DNA of 64,000 nucleotides from Micromonospora echinaurantiaca (lineage in GTDB: Bacteria > Actinomycetota > Actinomycetes > Mycobacteriales > Micromonosporaceae). Positions 20,384-29,038 of this stretch are shown one piece after another. Each line of letters starts with the position of its first letter. Position 1 is the stretch's first letter. The notes beneath the pieces were generated by a model that did no database searches, was not told where the DNA came from, and saw only the letters and a list, made by a program, of their open reading frames with translations. The position numbers were made by a program, and so were the translations under genes. The stretch covers positions 6,901,501 to 6,965,500 of the forward strand of contig NZ_LT607750.1 of assembly GCF_900090235.1 (NCBI RefSeq), given 5' to 3'.

Positions 20384-21424
20384 GTGTCGGGTGACCGTCC
20401 CAGCCCGCTGGTCATCGAGCGCATCCTGCGCGACCGGCAGGGCATCTGGCAGCAGATCGTGGCCGAGCGTGACCTGAACGCGCTGACCGGCCGGATGCTG
20501 GTCAGCTCGGCCGTGGCGCTGGCCTGCTACGGCGCGGTGCTGGGTGCGTTCCACAGCGCGCTGATGGCGCTGACCTCGGCGGTGAAGCTGCCGCTGCTCT
20601 TCCTGGTCACGCTGGTCATCTGCCTGCCCACGCTCTACCTGTTCAACCTGGTCTTCGGGGCCCGGCTGTCGGTACGGCAGTCGGTGGCCCTGGTGATGGT
20701 GGCGATCACGGTGACCTCGATGCTCGCCGTGGCGTTCGCGCCGATCAGCCTGTTCTTCCTGATCACCGCCCCCGACTACGGTTTCTTCAAGCTGCTGAAC
20801 GTGGCGATCCTGACCCTGTCCGCGGTGGTCGGCCTGCGCTTCCTGACCGGTGGCATGCAGGTGCTCAACGAGCACGGCCTGCTCGCCCCGGCCACCGCCG
20901 GTCAGGCGGCGAACGCAGCCACGCCCGCCGCCCAGGCGGTGCCCGCCCAGGCGGCGCCGACGTCGGTCGAGGCGGCGCAGCCGGCCCCGGCGGTCGCCGA
21001 ACCGGTGCCGGCGGGTGCGGCGGTCAGCGGTACGGCGGTCGCCGCGAACGGCAGCACGCCGGCCGCCGACGGATCCGCACCGGCCACCACCCAGCCGGCC
21101 CCGGCGCAGCCCGCCCCGGTCGCGCAGCCGGCGCTGGTCGGGCAGCCGGCGCTCGTCCCGGCGGGGTACCCGGCCGGGATGCTGCCGCCCGGCTACCCCC
21201 AGCGGCCCTGGGGCACCCCGCCGGCGCGGCGCGGCGAGCCGGGCCAGCGCCCGGCCAGCATGACCCTGCTCTACATCTGGATCCTGCTCTTCGGCTTCGT
21301 CGGCACCCAGCTCGCCTGGACGCTGCGCCCGTTCTTCGGCGACCCGGGCCAGGGCTTCGCGCTGTTCCGCAGCATCGACGGAAACTTCTACGCCGAGATC
21401 CTCCGCACCATCGGCAACCTCTGA
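20384..21424 (+). CDS. Membrane protein of unknown function, Ala/Pro-rich cytoplasmic insert
   Basis: 346 aa. About four or five membrane spans lie between residues 40 and 165 and one near 288-307 (MTLLYIWILLFGFVGTQLAWTL). The N-terminus is RPSPLVIERILRDRQGIWQQIVAERDLNALTGRMLVSS. Between is a disordered stretch of about 110 residues rich in Ala, Pro and Gln (172-280). The ending GTQLAWTLRPFFGDPG with a FRSIDGNFYAEI tail is a pattern I associate with uncharacterised Yip1-like membrane proteins. GTG start with GGAAGGGG upstream, 66 nt after the ATPase gene. Followed by two strong hairpins. Confidence 0.75.
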   Translation: MSGDRPSPLVIERILRDRQGIWQQIVAERDLNALTGRMLVSSAVALACYGAVLGAFHSALMALTSAVKLPLLFLVTLVICLPTLYLFNLVFGARLSVRQSVALVMVAITVTSMLAVAFAPISLFFLITAPDYGFFKLLNVAILTLSAVVGLRFLTGGMQVLNEHGLLAPATAGQAANAATPAAQAVPAQAAPTSVEAAQPAPAVAEPVPAGAAVSGTAVAANGSTPAADGSAPATTQPAPAQPAPVAQPALVGQPALVPAGYPAGMLPPGYPQRPWGTPPARRGEPGQRPASMTLLYIWILLFGFVGTQLAWTLRPFFGDPGQGFALFRSIDGNFYAEILRTIGNL

Positions 21425-21436
21425 CCCGCCACCACC

Positions 21437-21477
21437 CCGACGCGCCCCGCCCCCGCTCCCGGGGCGGGGCGCGTCGG
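21437..21477 (+). terminator. 17-bp perfect terminator hairpin
   Basis: Arms CCGACGCGCCCCGCCCC (21437-21453) and its exact complement (21461-21477) enclose a 7-nt loop, 12 nt past the stop of the membrane-protein gene. One of the longest stems in the window. Confidence 0.85.
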
Positions 21478-21530
21478 AGCTTCGGGTGCATCTGTGGTTG
21501 CTCCGACGACCACAGATGCACCCGAAACGC
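21478..21530. repeat. Perfect palindromic repeat element, relative of 3133-3185
   Basis: Arms TTCGGGTGCATCTGTGGT (21481-21498) and ACCACAGATGCACCCGAA (21509-21526) are exact complements around a 10-nt loop. The element directly abuts the terminator hairpin at 21437-21477, and a degenerate relative occurs upstream of the citA terminator, so it looks like a dispersed intergenic repeat of this genome. Confidence 0.75.
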
Positions 21531-21633
21531 GCCGGCCCTCGCGGGGGACCGCCGGTGGCGGGCGGTGGCGCAGCTTGCTGATGGACGGGCGCAGGCGCTT
21601 GCCCGGGAAGTTACTGGCGAGTAGCGTCCGGGT

Positions 21634-22098
21634 ATGACCATCGACTCGCGCCAGGTGGCGGCGGCCATGCTCGAGGCCGTGCCGTTCGCCCGCACATTGA
21701 ATCTCGAGTTCGTCGAGGTGGCCCCCGAGGCGGAGGGTGGCGTGCGGGCGGTCGTCCGGCTGCCCGACACGCCGGCCACCCACAACCACGTCGGCGGCCC
21801 GCACGCCGGGGCGATGTTCACGCTCGGCGAGACCGCCTCCGGAGCGGTGGTGATGGCGGCGTTCGGGCAGGTGCTCGACCGGGCGGTACCGCTGGCCGTC
21901 CGCGCCGAGATCGCGTACCGGAAACTGGCCATGGGTCCGGTGCTGGCCACCGCCCGGCTCGGCCGCCCGGCCGCCGAGGTGCTCGCCGAGCTGGCGGCCG
22001 GCCAGCGACCGGAGTTTCCGGTGCGGGTGGAGATCGCCACCGAGGCGGGCAAGCCCACCTCGGAGCTGACCGTGATCTGGACGCTGCGGCCGAACTGA
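21634..22098 (+). CDS. Hotdog-fold DUF4442/PaaI-like thioesterase-family protein
   Basis: 154 aa, cytosolic. HNHVGGPHAGAMFTLGETASGAVVM matches the hotdog helix with the HNH.GG.HAG motif of PaaI/DUF4442 proteins; AVRAEIAYRKLAMGPVLATARL is the following strand region. Such proteins hydrolyse acyl-CoA thioesters or bind acyl groups; the substrate is not predictable. TAGCGT ends 6 nt before the ATG, so the mRNA is probably leaderless, and no Shine-Dalgarno is present. Confidence 0.85.
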   Translation: MTIDSRQVAAAMLEAVPFARTLNLEFVEVAPEAEGGVRAVVRLPDTPATHNHVGGPHAGAMFTLGETASGAVVMAAFGQVLDRAVPLAVRAEIAYRKLAMGPVLATARLGRPAAEVLAELAAGQRPEFPVRVEIATEAGKPTSELTVIWTLRPN

Positions 22099-22155
22099 AG
22101 CCCCGGCGGCGCGGAAACAGGTTTTTCCCGGCGGCGGTCTGGATAGATTCGTACC

Positions 22156-22908
22156 GTGCTGGGCCTGCCTGCTCACGTGACCGCCTGTCTCTTCGACCTG
22201 GACGGTGTGCTGACGCAGACCGCCCGGGTGCACAACGCCGCCTGGAAGGCGACCTTCGACGAGTTCCTCCAACGGCACGCCGCGATCAGCGGCGAGCCGT
22301 TCCGCCCGTTCGATCCGGGGCCCGACTACAACCGGTACGTCGACGGCCGGCCCCGCGCCGACGGGGTGCGGGCCTTCCTCGCCTCGCGCGGCGTGGTGCT
22401 GCCCGAGGGGGCACCGGACGACCCGCCCGAGGCCGAGACGGTCAACGGGGTCGGCAACCGGAAGAACGTCCGGCTGCTGCAGGAGCTGCGCACCCACGGG
22501 GTCGACGTCTACCCCGGCTCGGTCGACTACCTGCAGGCGGCCGCGGCGGCGGGGCTGCGCCGCGCGGTGGTCACGGCCAGCGCCAACGGCGGGGAGGTGG
22601 TCGCCGCCGCCGGCATCGAGCCGCTGCTGGAGGCGCGGGTGGACGGCCTGGTGGCGCGCGCTCAGGGGCTGCGCGGCAAGCCGTACCCGGACACCTTCCT
22701 GGCCGGCGCGAGGCTGCTCGGGGTGGAGCCGGCGCAGGCCGCCGTGTTCGAGGACGCGCTGGCCGGGGTCGCCGCCGGGCGGGCCGGCGGGTTCGGCTAC
22801 GTGGTCGGGGTCGACCGGGTCGGGCAGGCCGACGAGCTGCGGGCACACGGCGCGGACGTGGTGGTCGGCGATCTCGCCGAACTGCTCGACGAGGGGCGGA
22901 GCGCATGA
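22156..22908 (+). CDS. pgmB: Beta-phosphoglucomutase (HAD superfamily)
   Basis: 250 aa. Interconverts beta-glucose 1-phosphate and glucose 6-phosphate. HAD motif I FDLDGVLTQTARVH carries the nucleophile Asp and acid/base Asp; motif II lies in VVTASANG, motif III Lys in LRGKPYPDTFL, motif IV in VFEDALAGVAAGRAGG. The cap helix contains YVDGRPRADGVRAFLASRG, typical of beta-PGM. GTG at 22156; TAGATT ends 6 nt upstream, so it is a likely leaderless operon start. The stop overlaps the ATG of the GH65 gene (ATGA), a tight functional pair. Confidence 0.93.
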   Translation: MLGLPAHVTACLFDLDGVLTQTARVHNAAWKATFDEFLQRHAAISGEPFRPFDPGPDYNRYVDGRPRADGVRAFLASRGVVLPEGAPDDPPEAETVNGVGNRKNVRLLQELRTHGVDVYPGSVDYLQAAAAAGLRRAVVTASANGGEVVAAAGIEPLLEARVDGLVARAQGLRGKPYPDTFLAGARLLGVEPAQAAVFEDALAGVAAGRAGGFGYVVGVDRVGQADELRAHGADVVVGDLAELLDEGRSA

Positions 22909-25277
22909 TCAGGGAACGGGCCTATCCGGTCGAGCCGTGGCACGTCCGGGAGACCCGGCTGGACATGGACGTGCTCGCCCAGTCCGAGTCGGTCTTCGCG
23001 CTCTCCAACGGTCACGTCGGGCTGCGCGGCAACCTCGACGAGGGCGAGCCGCACGGCCTGCCCGGCACCTACCTCAACTCCTTCTACGAGCTGCGCCCGC
23101 TGCCGTACGCCGAGGCCGGGTTCGGCTATCCCGAGTCGGGTCAGACCATTGTCAACGTGACCAACGGCAAGCTGATCCGGCTGCTGGTCGACGACGAACC
23201 GCTGGACGTCCGCTACGGCGAGCTGATCTCCCACGAGCGGATCCTCGACATGCGCGCCGGCACCCTGCACCGGGAGCTGCACTGGCGCTCCCCGGCCGGC
23301 CGCGAGGTCAAGGTACGCAGCACCCGGCTGGTGTCGTTCACCCAGCGGGCGGTCGCGGCGATCGACTACGAGGTGGAGGCGGTCGACGGGCCGCTGCGGC
23401 TGATCGTCCAGTCGGAGCTGGTGGCGAACGAGACGCTGCCGCCGCAGAGCAAGGACCCGCGGGTGGCGGCGGTGCTCGAGTCGCCGCTGCTCGCCGAGGA
23501 GGAGCTGACCACCGATGACGGCGGCGTGCTCATCCACCGCACCAAGGTCTCCGGGCTGCGGGTGGCCGCCGCGATGGACCACGAGGTGCAGGCCCCCACC
23601 CGCACCACCATCGAGTCCGAGGGCTACCAGGACTGGGTCCGTACCACCATCGGGTGCGTGCTGGAGCCGGGCCAGAAGCTGCGCGTGATCAAGTACCTGA
23701 CGTACGGCTGGTCCAGCCGGCGGTCCCTGCCGGCGCTGCGCGACCAGGTCAACGCGGCCCTCGCCGGCGCCAAGCTGGACGGCTGGGAGGGGCTGCGCCG
23801 GGAACAGCGGGAATACCTCGACGAGTTCTGGGACGCCGCCGACGTGGTGGTGGAGGGCGACCCGGAGGTGCAGCAGGCCGTGCGCTTCGGCCTCTTCCAC
23901 GTGCTCCAGGCCGGCGCGCGGGCCGAGCGCCGGCCGATCGCCGCGAAGGGGTTGACCGGTACCGGATACGACGGGCACGCGTTCTGGGACACCGAGATGT
24001 TCGTGCTGCCGGTGCTCACCTACACCCATCCCGCCGCGGTGCGGGACGCCCTGCACTGGCGGCACCGCACGCTGCCCTACGCTCGCGAGCACGCCCGGAC
24101 GCTGAACCTGGAGGGTGCGGACTTCCCCTGGCGGACCATCGAGGGGCCGGAGTCGTCGGGTTACTGGCCGGCCGGCACGGCGGCCTTTCACGTCACCGCC
24201 GGCATCGCCGACGCGCTGCGGCGCTACGTGCTGGCCACCGGGGATGTCGAGCTGGAACGGGAGATCGGGCTGGAACTGCTGGTGGAGACCGCCCGGCTGT
24301 GGCGCTCGCTCGGCCACCACGACCGGCGCGGAAAGTTCCACATCGACGGGGTCACCGGCCCGGACGAGTACACCGCGGTGAAGAACGACAACATCTACAC
24401 CAACCTGATGGCGCAGCGGAACCTGCTCAGCGCCGCCGACGCGGTGATGCGGCACCGGGACGAGGCGCTCCACCTCGGCGTCACCGACGAGGAAGCGGCC
24501 GCCTGGCGGGACGCGGCGATGGACATGCACATCCCCTACGACGAGGAACTCGGCGTCCACCAGCAGGTGGAGGGCTTCACCCGGTTGCAGGAGTGGGACT
24601 TCGCGCACACCCCGGCGGAGAAGTACCCGCTGCTGCTGCACTACCCGTACTTCGACCTGTACCGCAAGCAGGTGGTCAAGCAGGCCGACCTGGTGCTGGC
24701 CATGCACTGGCGGGGTGACGCGTTCACCCCGGAGCAGAAGCTGCGCAACTTCCTCTACTACGAGCGTCGTACCGTGCGGGACTCGTCGCTGTCGGCCTGC
24801 ACCCAGGCGGTGCTGGCGGCCGAGGTGGGCCATCCCGAGCTGGCGCACAGCTACCTGCGCGAGGCCGCGCTGATGGACCTGCACGACCTGAGCGAGAACA
24901 CCCGCAACGGCGTGCACATGGCGGCGCTGGCCGGGGCGTGGATCGCCCTGGTGGCCGGCTTCGGCGGGCTGCGCGACCACGACGGGATGCTGTCCTTCTC
25001 GCCCCGGCTCTCCAGCCGGCTGAGCCGACTGGAGTTCTCGCTGCAGTGGCGGGACATGCGGTTGCGGGTCGACGTGCGGCCGCACCAGGTGACGTACGCG
25101 CTGCGTCACGGCGACCCGGACGACGTGCTGGAACTGCGCCACCACGGCGAGAAGGTGCGGGTCACCTGCGACGAGCCGGCCACCGTGCCGGTGCCGCCGC
25201 TGGAAGTCACCGGCCCGGCCCCGGAGCAGGCCCCCGGCCGGTCGCCGCTGCTGCGGCTGCCCGAGCACGAGCCGTAG
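22905..25277 (+). CDS. Glycoside hydrolase family 65 disaccharide phosphorylase
   Basis: 790-aa cytosolic inverting phosphorylase. It would split an alpha-linked glucose disaccharide (maltose, trehalose, kojibiose or nigerose) with phosphate, giving beta-glucose 1-phosphate for the coupled mutase. Domains: N-terminal beta-sandwich (1-290, with the typical ALSNGHVGLRGNLDEGEP), linker, (alpha/alpha)6 catalytic barrel (330-720), C-terminal beta-sheet. E488 in VTGPDEYTAVKNDNIYTN is the expected general acid; KGLTGTGYDGHAFWDTEMF and KQADLVLAM are other barrel signatures. Sequence alone does not settle which disaccharide it prefers. Confidence 0.92.
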   Translation: MIRERAYPVEPWHVRETRLDMDVLAQSESVFALSNGHVGLRGNLDEGEPHGLPGTYLNSFYELRPLPYAEAGFGYPESGQTIVNVTNGKLIRLLVDDEPLDVRYGELISHERILDMRAGTLHRELHWRSPAGREVKVRSTRLVSFTQRAVAAIDYEVEAVDGPLRLIVQSELVANETLPPQSKDPRVAAVLESPLLAEEELTTDDGGVLIHRTKVSGLRVAAAMDHEVQAPTRTTIESEGYQDWVRTTIGCVLEPGQKLRVIKYLTYGWSSRRSLPALRDQVNAALAGAKLDGWEGLRREQREYLDEFWDAADVVVEGDPEVQQAVRFGLFHVLQAGARAERRPIAAKGLTGTGYDGHAFWDTEMFVLPVLTYTHPAAVRDALHWRHRTLPYAREHARTLNLEGADFPWRTIEGPESSGYWPAGTAAFHVTAGIADALRRYVLATGDVELEREIGLELLVETARLWRSLGHHDRRGKFHIDGVTGPDEYTAVKNDNIYTNLMAQRNLLSAADAVMRHRDEALHLGVTDEEAAAWRDAAMDMHIPYDEELGVHQQVEGFTRLQEWDFAHTPAEKYPLLLHYPYFDLYRKQVVKQADLVLAMHWRGDAFTPEQKLRNFLYYERRTVRDSSLSACTQAVLAAEVGHPELAHSYLREAALMDLHDLSENTRNGVHMAALAGAWIALVAGFGGLRDHDGMLSFSPRLSSRLSRLEFSLQWRDMRLRVDVRPHQVTYALRHGDPDDVLELRHHGEKVRVTCDEPATVPVPPLEVTGPAPEQAPGRSPLLRLPEHEP

Positions 25278-25388
25278 GCCGCGCGGGCGCGTCCCGGGAC
25301 GCGGAGGTTCGTGACTTCCGCCGTACCCGGGAAGGATCCGGACGGACGGCGCCGCCGGCCCGCGACGCGGCGGACCGGCGGCGACCGG

Positions 25389-25568
25389 TCAGATCGGTTC
25401 GCCCTGGGACGGTCGGCCCGCGGCGTCACGTGGCGCCATCGCCCGCGGATCGTCGGCGACCCGCGCCTTCGCGGCCTCGTCGCCCCAGTCCCGGCGGCGT
25501 TCCTCGTCCTGTTCCCGCCGTTCCCGCTCGGCGGCCTGCGGTCGGGACCCTCGCTGCTGCTGCGCCAT
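25389..25568 (-). CDS. Small highly charged protein of unknown function
   Basis: 59 aa, mostly Arg, Glu, Gln, Asp and Ala (MAQQQRGSRPQAAERERREQ then DEERRRDWGDEAAKARVADD), probably helical and soluble. ATG at 25568 has GAGGA about 7 nt upstream, and third positions are GC-rich as in neighbours. It lies convergent to the GH65 gene and divergent from the hydrolase. No known domain is recognised. Confidence 0.5.
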   Translation of the reverse strand: MAQQQRGSRPQAAERERREQDEERRRDWGDEAAKARVADDPRAMAPRDAAGRPSQGEPI

Positions 25569-25730
25569 GGCGATCCTCGCGATCCGTCGGGGCGCCCTCG
25601 CGCCGGTACGGTCTGCGGTCACCCGCCGGCTACCCGACCACCCAGCCGGCAAACGCCGGCGTGCCGGGCGCGGTGCCGGGTAAGTCCGGTGACGCAGCCG
25701 GCGGTCCGGCCGGCGGGGGTGGAGGTCGAG

Positions 25731-26396
25731 ATGGACGTGCGCAGCAGTGAGGTGACGATCCCGGCGGAGGCGGTGGAACTCACCGCCGACCTGCTGGTGC
25801 CGGCGGAACCCACCGGGGTGGTGCTCTTCGCGCACGGCAGCGGCAGTTCCCGGCACAGCCCGCGCAACGTCGCGGTGGCCCACGCGCTCAACGAGCGGGC
25901 GCTCGGCACGGTGCTGGTGGACCTGCTCACCGCGACCGAGGACCAACTGGACGCCCGCACCGCGGAGCTGCGCTTCGACATCGGCCTGCTCGCCGGCCGG
26001 CTCGCCGCCATCGTCGACTGGCTGGCCACCGAGCGTCCCTTCGGCGCGGCGCCGATCGGTCTCTTCGGCGCGAGCACCGGGGCGGCCGCCGCCCTGGTCG
26101 CCGCGGCGGCCCGGCCCGACCTGGTGCGCGCGGTGGTCTCCCGGGGTGGCCGACCGGACCTGGCCGGCCCGGCCCTGGACCAGGTACGCGCGCCGGCGCT
26201 GCTGCTGGTCGGTGGCCTGGACGAGCAGGTGATCGCGCTGAACGAGCAGGCCCGCGCCGCGCTGCCGGGCACCGTCGAGCTGAGGATCGTTCCCGGCGCC
26301 ACCCACCTGTTCGAGGAGCCCGGCGCGCTGGAGCAGGTGGCCGACGCCGCGGCCGGATGGTTCACCACCCACCTGCGCCATCCGATCCCCTCCTGA
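25731..26396 (+). CDS. Alpha/beta hydrolase, dienelactone-hydrolase-like
   Basis: 221 aa, cytosolic. ADLLVPAEPTGVVLFAHGSGSSRHSPRN gives the oxyanion-hole strand (FAHGSGSS). The nucleophile elbow is GLFGASTGAAAAL (G-A-S-T-G, Ser as nucleophile). The Asp is expected in LLLVGGLDEQVIALN, and the His is in PGATHLFEEPGALEQVA. Related proteins are often fused to or paired with phosphoribosyltransferases, but none is adjacent. ATG at 25731 with GGGGGTGGAGG upstream; an in-frame start at 25311 adds non-conserved sequence. Confidence 0.85.
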   Translation: MDVRSSEVTIPAEAVELTADLLVPAEPTGVVLFAHGSGSSRHSPRNVAVAHALNERALGTVLVDLLTATEDQLDARTAELRFDIGLLAGRLAAIVDWLATERPFGAAPIGLFGASTGAAAALVAAAARPDLVRAVVSRGGRPDLAGPALDQVRAPALLLVGGLDEQVIALNEQARAALPGTVELRIVPGATHLFEEPGALEQVADAAAGWFTTHLRHPIPS

Positions 26397-26446
26397 CCGA
26401 CCGGCCCGCCGACCGGGCGCCGGGTGGCCGCAACAACCGGTGCGCG

Positions 26447-27553
26447 TCAGCCGGCGACGGAGGACTCCCGTTGCTGCTGCACGGTGTCCACGATCCGCCA
26501 GATCACGGCGGTGACCGGTACCGCGACGAAGGCGCCGGCGATCCCGCCGATCAGGGTGCCGGCGGTGACCGCGACCAGGATCACCGCCGGGTGCAGGCGG
26601 ACCTGGCGCTTCATGATCAGGGGTTCGAGCAGGTTGCCCTCGATCTGCTGGACGGCGATGACGGCGGCCAGGGTGAGCAGCGCGGTGACCGGCCCGTTGG
26701 CCGCGAGCGCCACCAGCACCGCCACCGCGCCGGTCACGGTGGCCCCGATGATCGGCACGAACCCGCCGAGGAAGACGATCAGCGCGAGCGGCAGCGCCAG
26801 CGGGACGCGGAGCACCACCAGGGCCAGCCCGATGCCGATCGCGTCGATGGCCGCGATCATCATCGTCCCCCGGCTGTACGCGCCCAGCGTGCGCCAGCCG
26901 ATCCGGCCCGCCTCGGCGGCCACCGCCCGGTTCGGCCCGGTCGCCCGGTCGAGCACCCAGTGCCACATCGACCGGCCGTCCTTGAGCAGGAAGAAGAGGA
27001 GCACCAGGGCCAGCAGCGCCGAGCCGAGCACCTCGCCGACGGTCCGGGCGCCGGACACCGGGTCCAGCGAGCCCTGGCTGAGCGCCTGGCGGCCCTGGTC
27101 GATCAGCCGGTCGAGCTGCTGGTCGCTCACCGGCAGGGTGGAGGTGACGAAGTCCCGACTGCGTTGCAGACCGCGCTGGAGTTCCTCGCTCAGCTCGCTG
27201 AACTGGCTGGCGGTCAGGTTCCACACCAGCGCGCCGACCCCGACCAGGATGCCGAGCAACAGCAGCACGGTGAGCAGGGCGGCCAGCGCGGCGGGCAGCC
27301 GCAGCCGGCGCAGCCGGAGCAGCACCGGGTCGAGCAGCGCGGTCAGGAAGACGGTGGCGGCCAGCGCGATGGCCAGCGGCGCGAGCAGCACCGCGATCCG
27401 GCCGACCAGGTAGAGCCCGGCGGACACCACCACCAGGCACGCACTCCACAAGACCGCCGTGCGGACCAGCCACGGCAGCCCCGCCCAGGCCTGCCGAGGG
27501 CTGCCGTCCCGGCTGGTCGTCTCGGGCGTACGCCCGGCACCGTCGTCACTCAC
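26447..27553 (-). CDS. AI-2E family permease (PerM/YdiK-like)
   Basis: 368-aa inner-membrane protein with about eight hydrophobic spans in the usual pattern: two hairpins near the start (VLLAPLAIALAATVFLTALLDPVLLRLRR), a central soluble part (Q-S-F-rich ELSEELQRGLQRSRDF), then FFLLKDG, IVFLGGFVPIIGATVTG and the signature QQIEGNLLEPLIMKRQVRLHPAVIL. The family exports small molecules or ions; a quorum-signal role is not proved for most members. GTG at 27553 has GAGGAGGG 6-7 nt upstream and is preferred over an in-frame start at 27628. Confidence 0.88.
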   Translation of the reverse strand: MSDDGAGRTPETTSRDGSPRQAWAGLPWLVRTAVLWSACLVVVSAGLYLVGRIAVLLAPLAIALAATVFLTALLDPVLLRLRRLRLPAALAALLTVLLLLGILVGVGALVWNLTASQFSELSEELQRGLQRSRDFVTSTLPVSDQQLDRLIDQGRQALSQGSLDPVSGARTVGEVLGSALLALVLLFFLLKDGRSMWHWVLDRATGPNRAVAAEAGRIGWRTLGAYSRGTMMIAAIDAIGIGLALVVLRVPLALPLALIVFLGGFVPIIGATVTGAVAVLVALAANGPVTALLTLAAVIAVQQIEGNLLEPLIMKRQVRLHPAVILVAVTAGTLIGGIAGAFVAVPVTAVIWRIVDTVQQQRESSVAG

Positions 27554-27873
27554 GTCGGCCCTCCTCGATCTCCGGCGTGGTCGGTACCCGGCCGGCGTCC
27601 GTCCGACACCCGTGCCCACGCTAGGCAACCGGCCGGCCGTCGGGGAGCGGTTCCCCGTTCCCGGTGGCCCGGCCGCTGCTGGTCACCGCCAGCGGCGGGT
27701 GGGCGAGCCGAGTGGACGGGCCGGCGACCGTCCACGGTGGTGCCGGGCCGGCCGCCGGTGGCGCGGTTCGGCCGGCGCGTCGTGTCCCGTCCGTGGCGTT
27801 CTGTCCGGTCGGCGTTTGCGCCCCTGGCCGGGGGGAACGCAGGATGCCCGACTTCGAGTTGAGGAGAACCCTG
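27554..27873. other. Divergent promoter region without a gene
   Basis: 320 bp between the AI-2E permease (-) and the antitoxin-like gene (+). It contains GTTTGCG, then 11-12 G/C bases, then GGGGAAC shortly before the + gene, which loosely resembles a stress-sigma promoter (GTTT-N15-GGGAAC). I see nothing else identifiable. Confidence 0.35.
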
Positions 27874-28056
27874 ATGAGCGACTTCATGGACAAGGCCAAG
27901 GACTTCGCCGACAAGCACGACAAGCAGGTCGACCAGGGGCTGGAGAAGGGCGGCGAGATGGCCGACAAGCGCACCGGCGGCAAGTACGACGAGCAGATCG
28001 ACAAGGGCGTCGACCAGGCCCAGGCGCGTACCGGCGAGGGCGACCAGGCGCGCTGA
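27874..28056 (+). CDS. MT0933/Rv0909-like antitoxin-family small protein
   Basis: 60 aa, strongly charged and helical: MSDFMDKAKDFADKHDKQVD, then a K/G/E-rich middle, then DKRTGGKYDEQIDKGVDQAQ. This is the MT0933_antitox pattern of Mycobacterium Rv0909, where a START-domain toxin (Rv0910) is adjacent. No such toxin gene is found on either side, so the protein is orphan or has another role; the repeated D-K and K-x-x-D pattern also recalls stress proteins of the CsbD kind. ATG with GAGGAG 7 nt upstream. Confidence 0.8.
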   Translation: MSDFMDKAKDFADKHDKQVDQGLEKGGEMADKRTGGKYDEQIDKGVDQAQARTGEGDQAR

Positions 28057-28069
28057 CCCCGGCACCACC

Positions 28070-28101
28070 GTCCCGGGTCGCCGTACGCGGCGGCCCGGGA
28101 C
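28070..28101. terminator. Bidirectional terminator between antitoxin-like and hemerythrin genes
   Basis: Arms GTCCCGGGTCGCCG (28070-28083) and CGGCGGCCCGGGAC (28088-28101) pair over 14 bp with one G-T wobble and a 4-nt TACG loop, 13 nt past one stop and 19 nt before the other in convergent genes. Confidence 0.8.
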
Positions 28102-28120
28102 CGTCCTTTCCGGAGCCGGC

Positions 28121-28723
28121 TCAGTTCTGCCGGTCGCGCAGCTCGGCCGTCGAGGTGGTGCGGCCGCTGAGCGCGTCGCGCATCCGGTCGACCAGGCCGG
28201 TGCCCGGGTTGAGCAGCCGGTTCGCTGGCGGGTGGTCCGGTGCGGCCGGGTGCGGCCGGGTCGGTGCCGCCTTCTTGGCAGCGGTCACCTTGCCGGCCAG
28301 TTCCACCAGTTCCTCCCGGGCCACCGCGGCGCGCAGCCGCGGGAACAGGTCGCTCTCCTCGTCCTGCACGTGGTGGCGGATGGTGCTGGTCAGGTGGGTC
28401 AGCAACGGGTCGAAGCGGGGGTCGGAGGGGTCCAGCGACTCCAGCTCCTTCATGGTCCGTTCGGCGTCGGCGTGCTCGCTGATCTCGTGTTCGGCGAGCT
28501 GGTCGCCGTCCGGCAGCGCCTTGCGGGCCAGCGGGTAGACGTACATCTCCTCGGCGACGGCGTGCCTGATCAGCTCGGCGATCACCACGTCGGCCAGCTG
28601 CCGGCGGTGCTCGGGGGTGCCCTGCCGGGTCTCCAGTTCGACGAAGAGCGTCTCCACCTCGCGGTGGTCGGCGGTCAGCACGTCGACGACGTCCTGGCCG
28701 GCGGCGGTCTGTGTCTCGGTCAT
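28121..28723 (-). CDS. Hemerythrin HHE-domain protein
   Basis: 200 aa, cytosolic. A four-helix bundle that binds a di-iron centre: DVLTADHREVETLFVELE (first His and Glu/Asp), RHAVAEEMYVYPLARK, ISEHADAERTMKEL and IRHHVQDEESDLFPRLR. The last about 50 residues are a basic, Pro-rich tail without a known domain. HHE proteins sense or carry oxygen or nitric oxide, and in actinobacteria often belong to stress regulons. ATG at 28723 with AAGGGG upstream. Confidence 0.9.
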   Translation of the reverse strand: MTETQTAAGQDVVDVLTADHREVETLFVELETRQGTPEHRRQLADVVIAELIRHAVAEEMYVYPLARKALPDGDQLAEHEISEHADAERTMKELESLDPSDPRFDPLLTHLTSTIRHHVQDEESDLFPRLRAAVAREELVELAGKVTAAKKAAPTRPHPAAPDHPPANRLLNPGTGLVDRMRDALSGRTTSTAELRDRQN

Positions 28724-29038
28724 GATGGCCCCTTACCGGTTGCGGAAACGGTCGGTTGACCGGCCTGGTACCCCAGGGCGGGCGGGCGAACCCACCACAG
28801 CGGAGCCCCGGGTCGCACCGCCGTCTCCGCGTCCGGTCAGGGCCGTTCGTCGAGGAGCGCGTGCAGCGTGGCCGCTCACCGGCTCGCCGGGGATCCACCG
28901 GTACGCCGTCCACGGACCCGGTTAGCCCTCGCCCGGTTCGCCGAGGGCCAGCGGCTCCGGCACCGCCAGCGGCACGTACGCGGCGACGCGGCGGGCGAAC
29001 CGCGCGATTCACCCGCTGCGGGCCGGGTAACCGCCGCC
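28724..29038. other. Region between hemerythrin and FUSC genes, no gene recognised
   Basis: 315 bp of divergent upstream sequence. Open frames cross it, but their translation is Arg/Pro-rich and unlike a protein family, and the FUSC reading frame is open upstream without conserved sequence. I see no clear promoter, repeat or structured RNA. Confidence 0.4.

Noticed and set aside
27664..27873. N-terminal extension of the Rv0909-like protein
   Set aside because: The upstream sequence is GC-rich non-conserved; the ATG at 27874 has GAGGAG at good distance and matches the family start.
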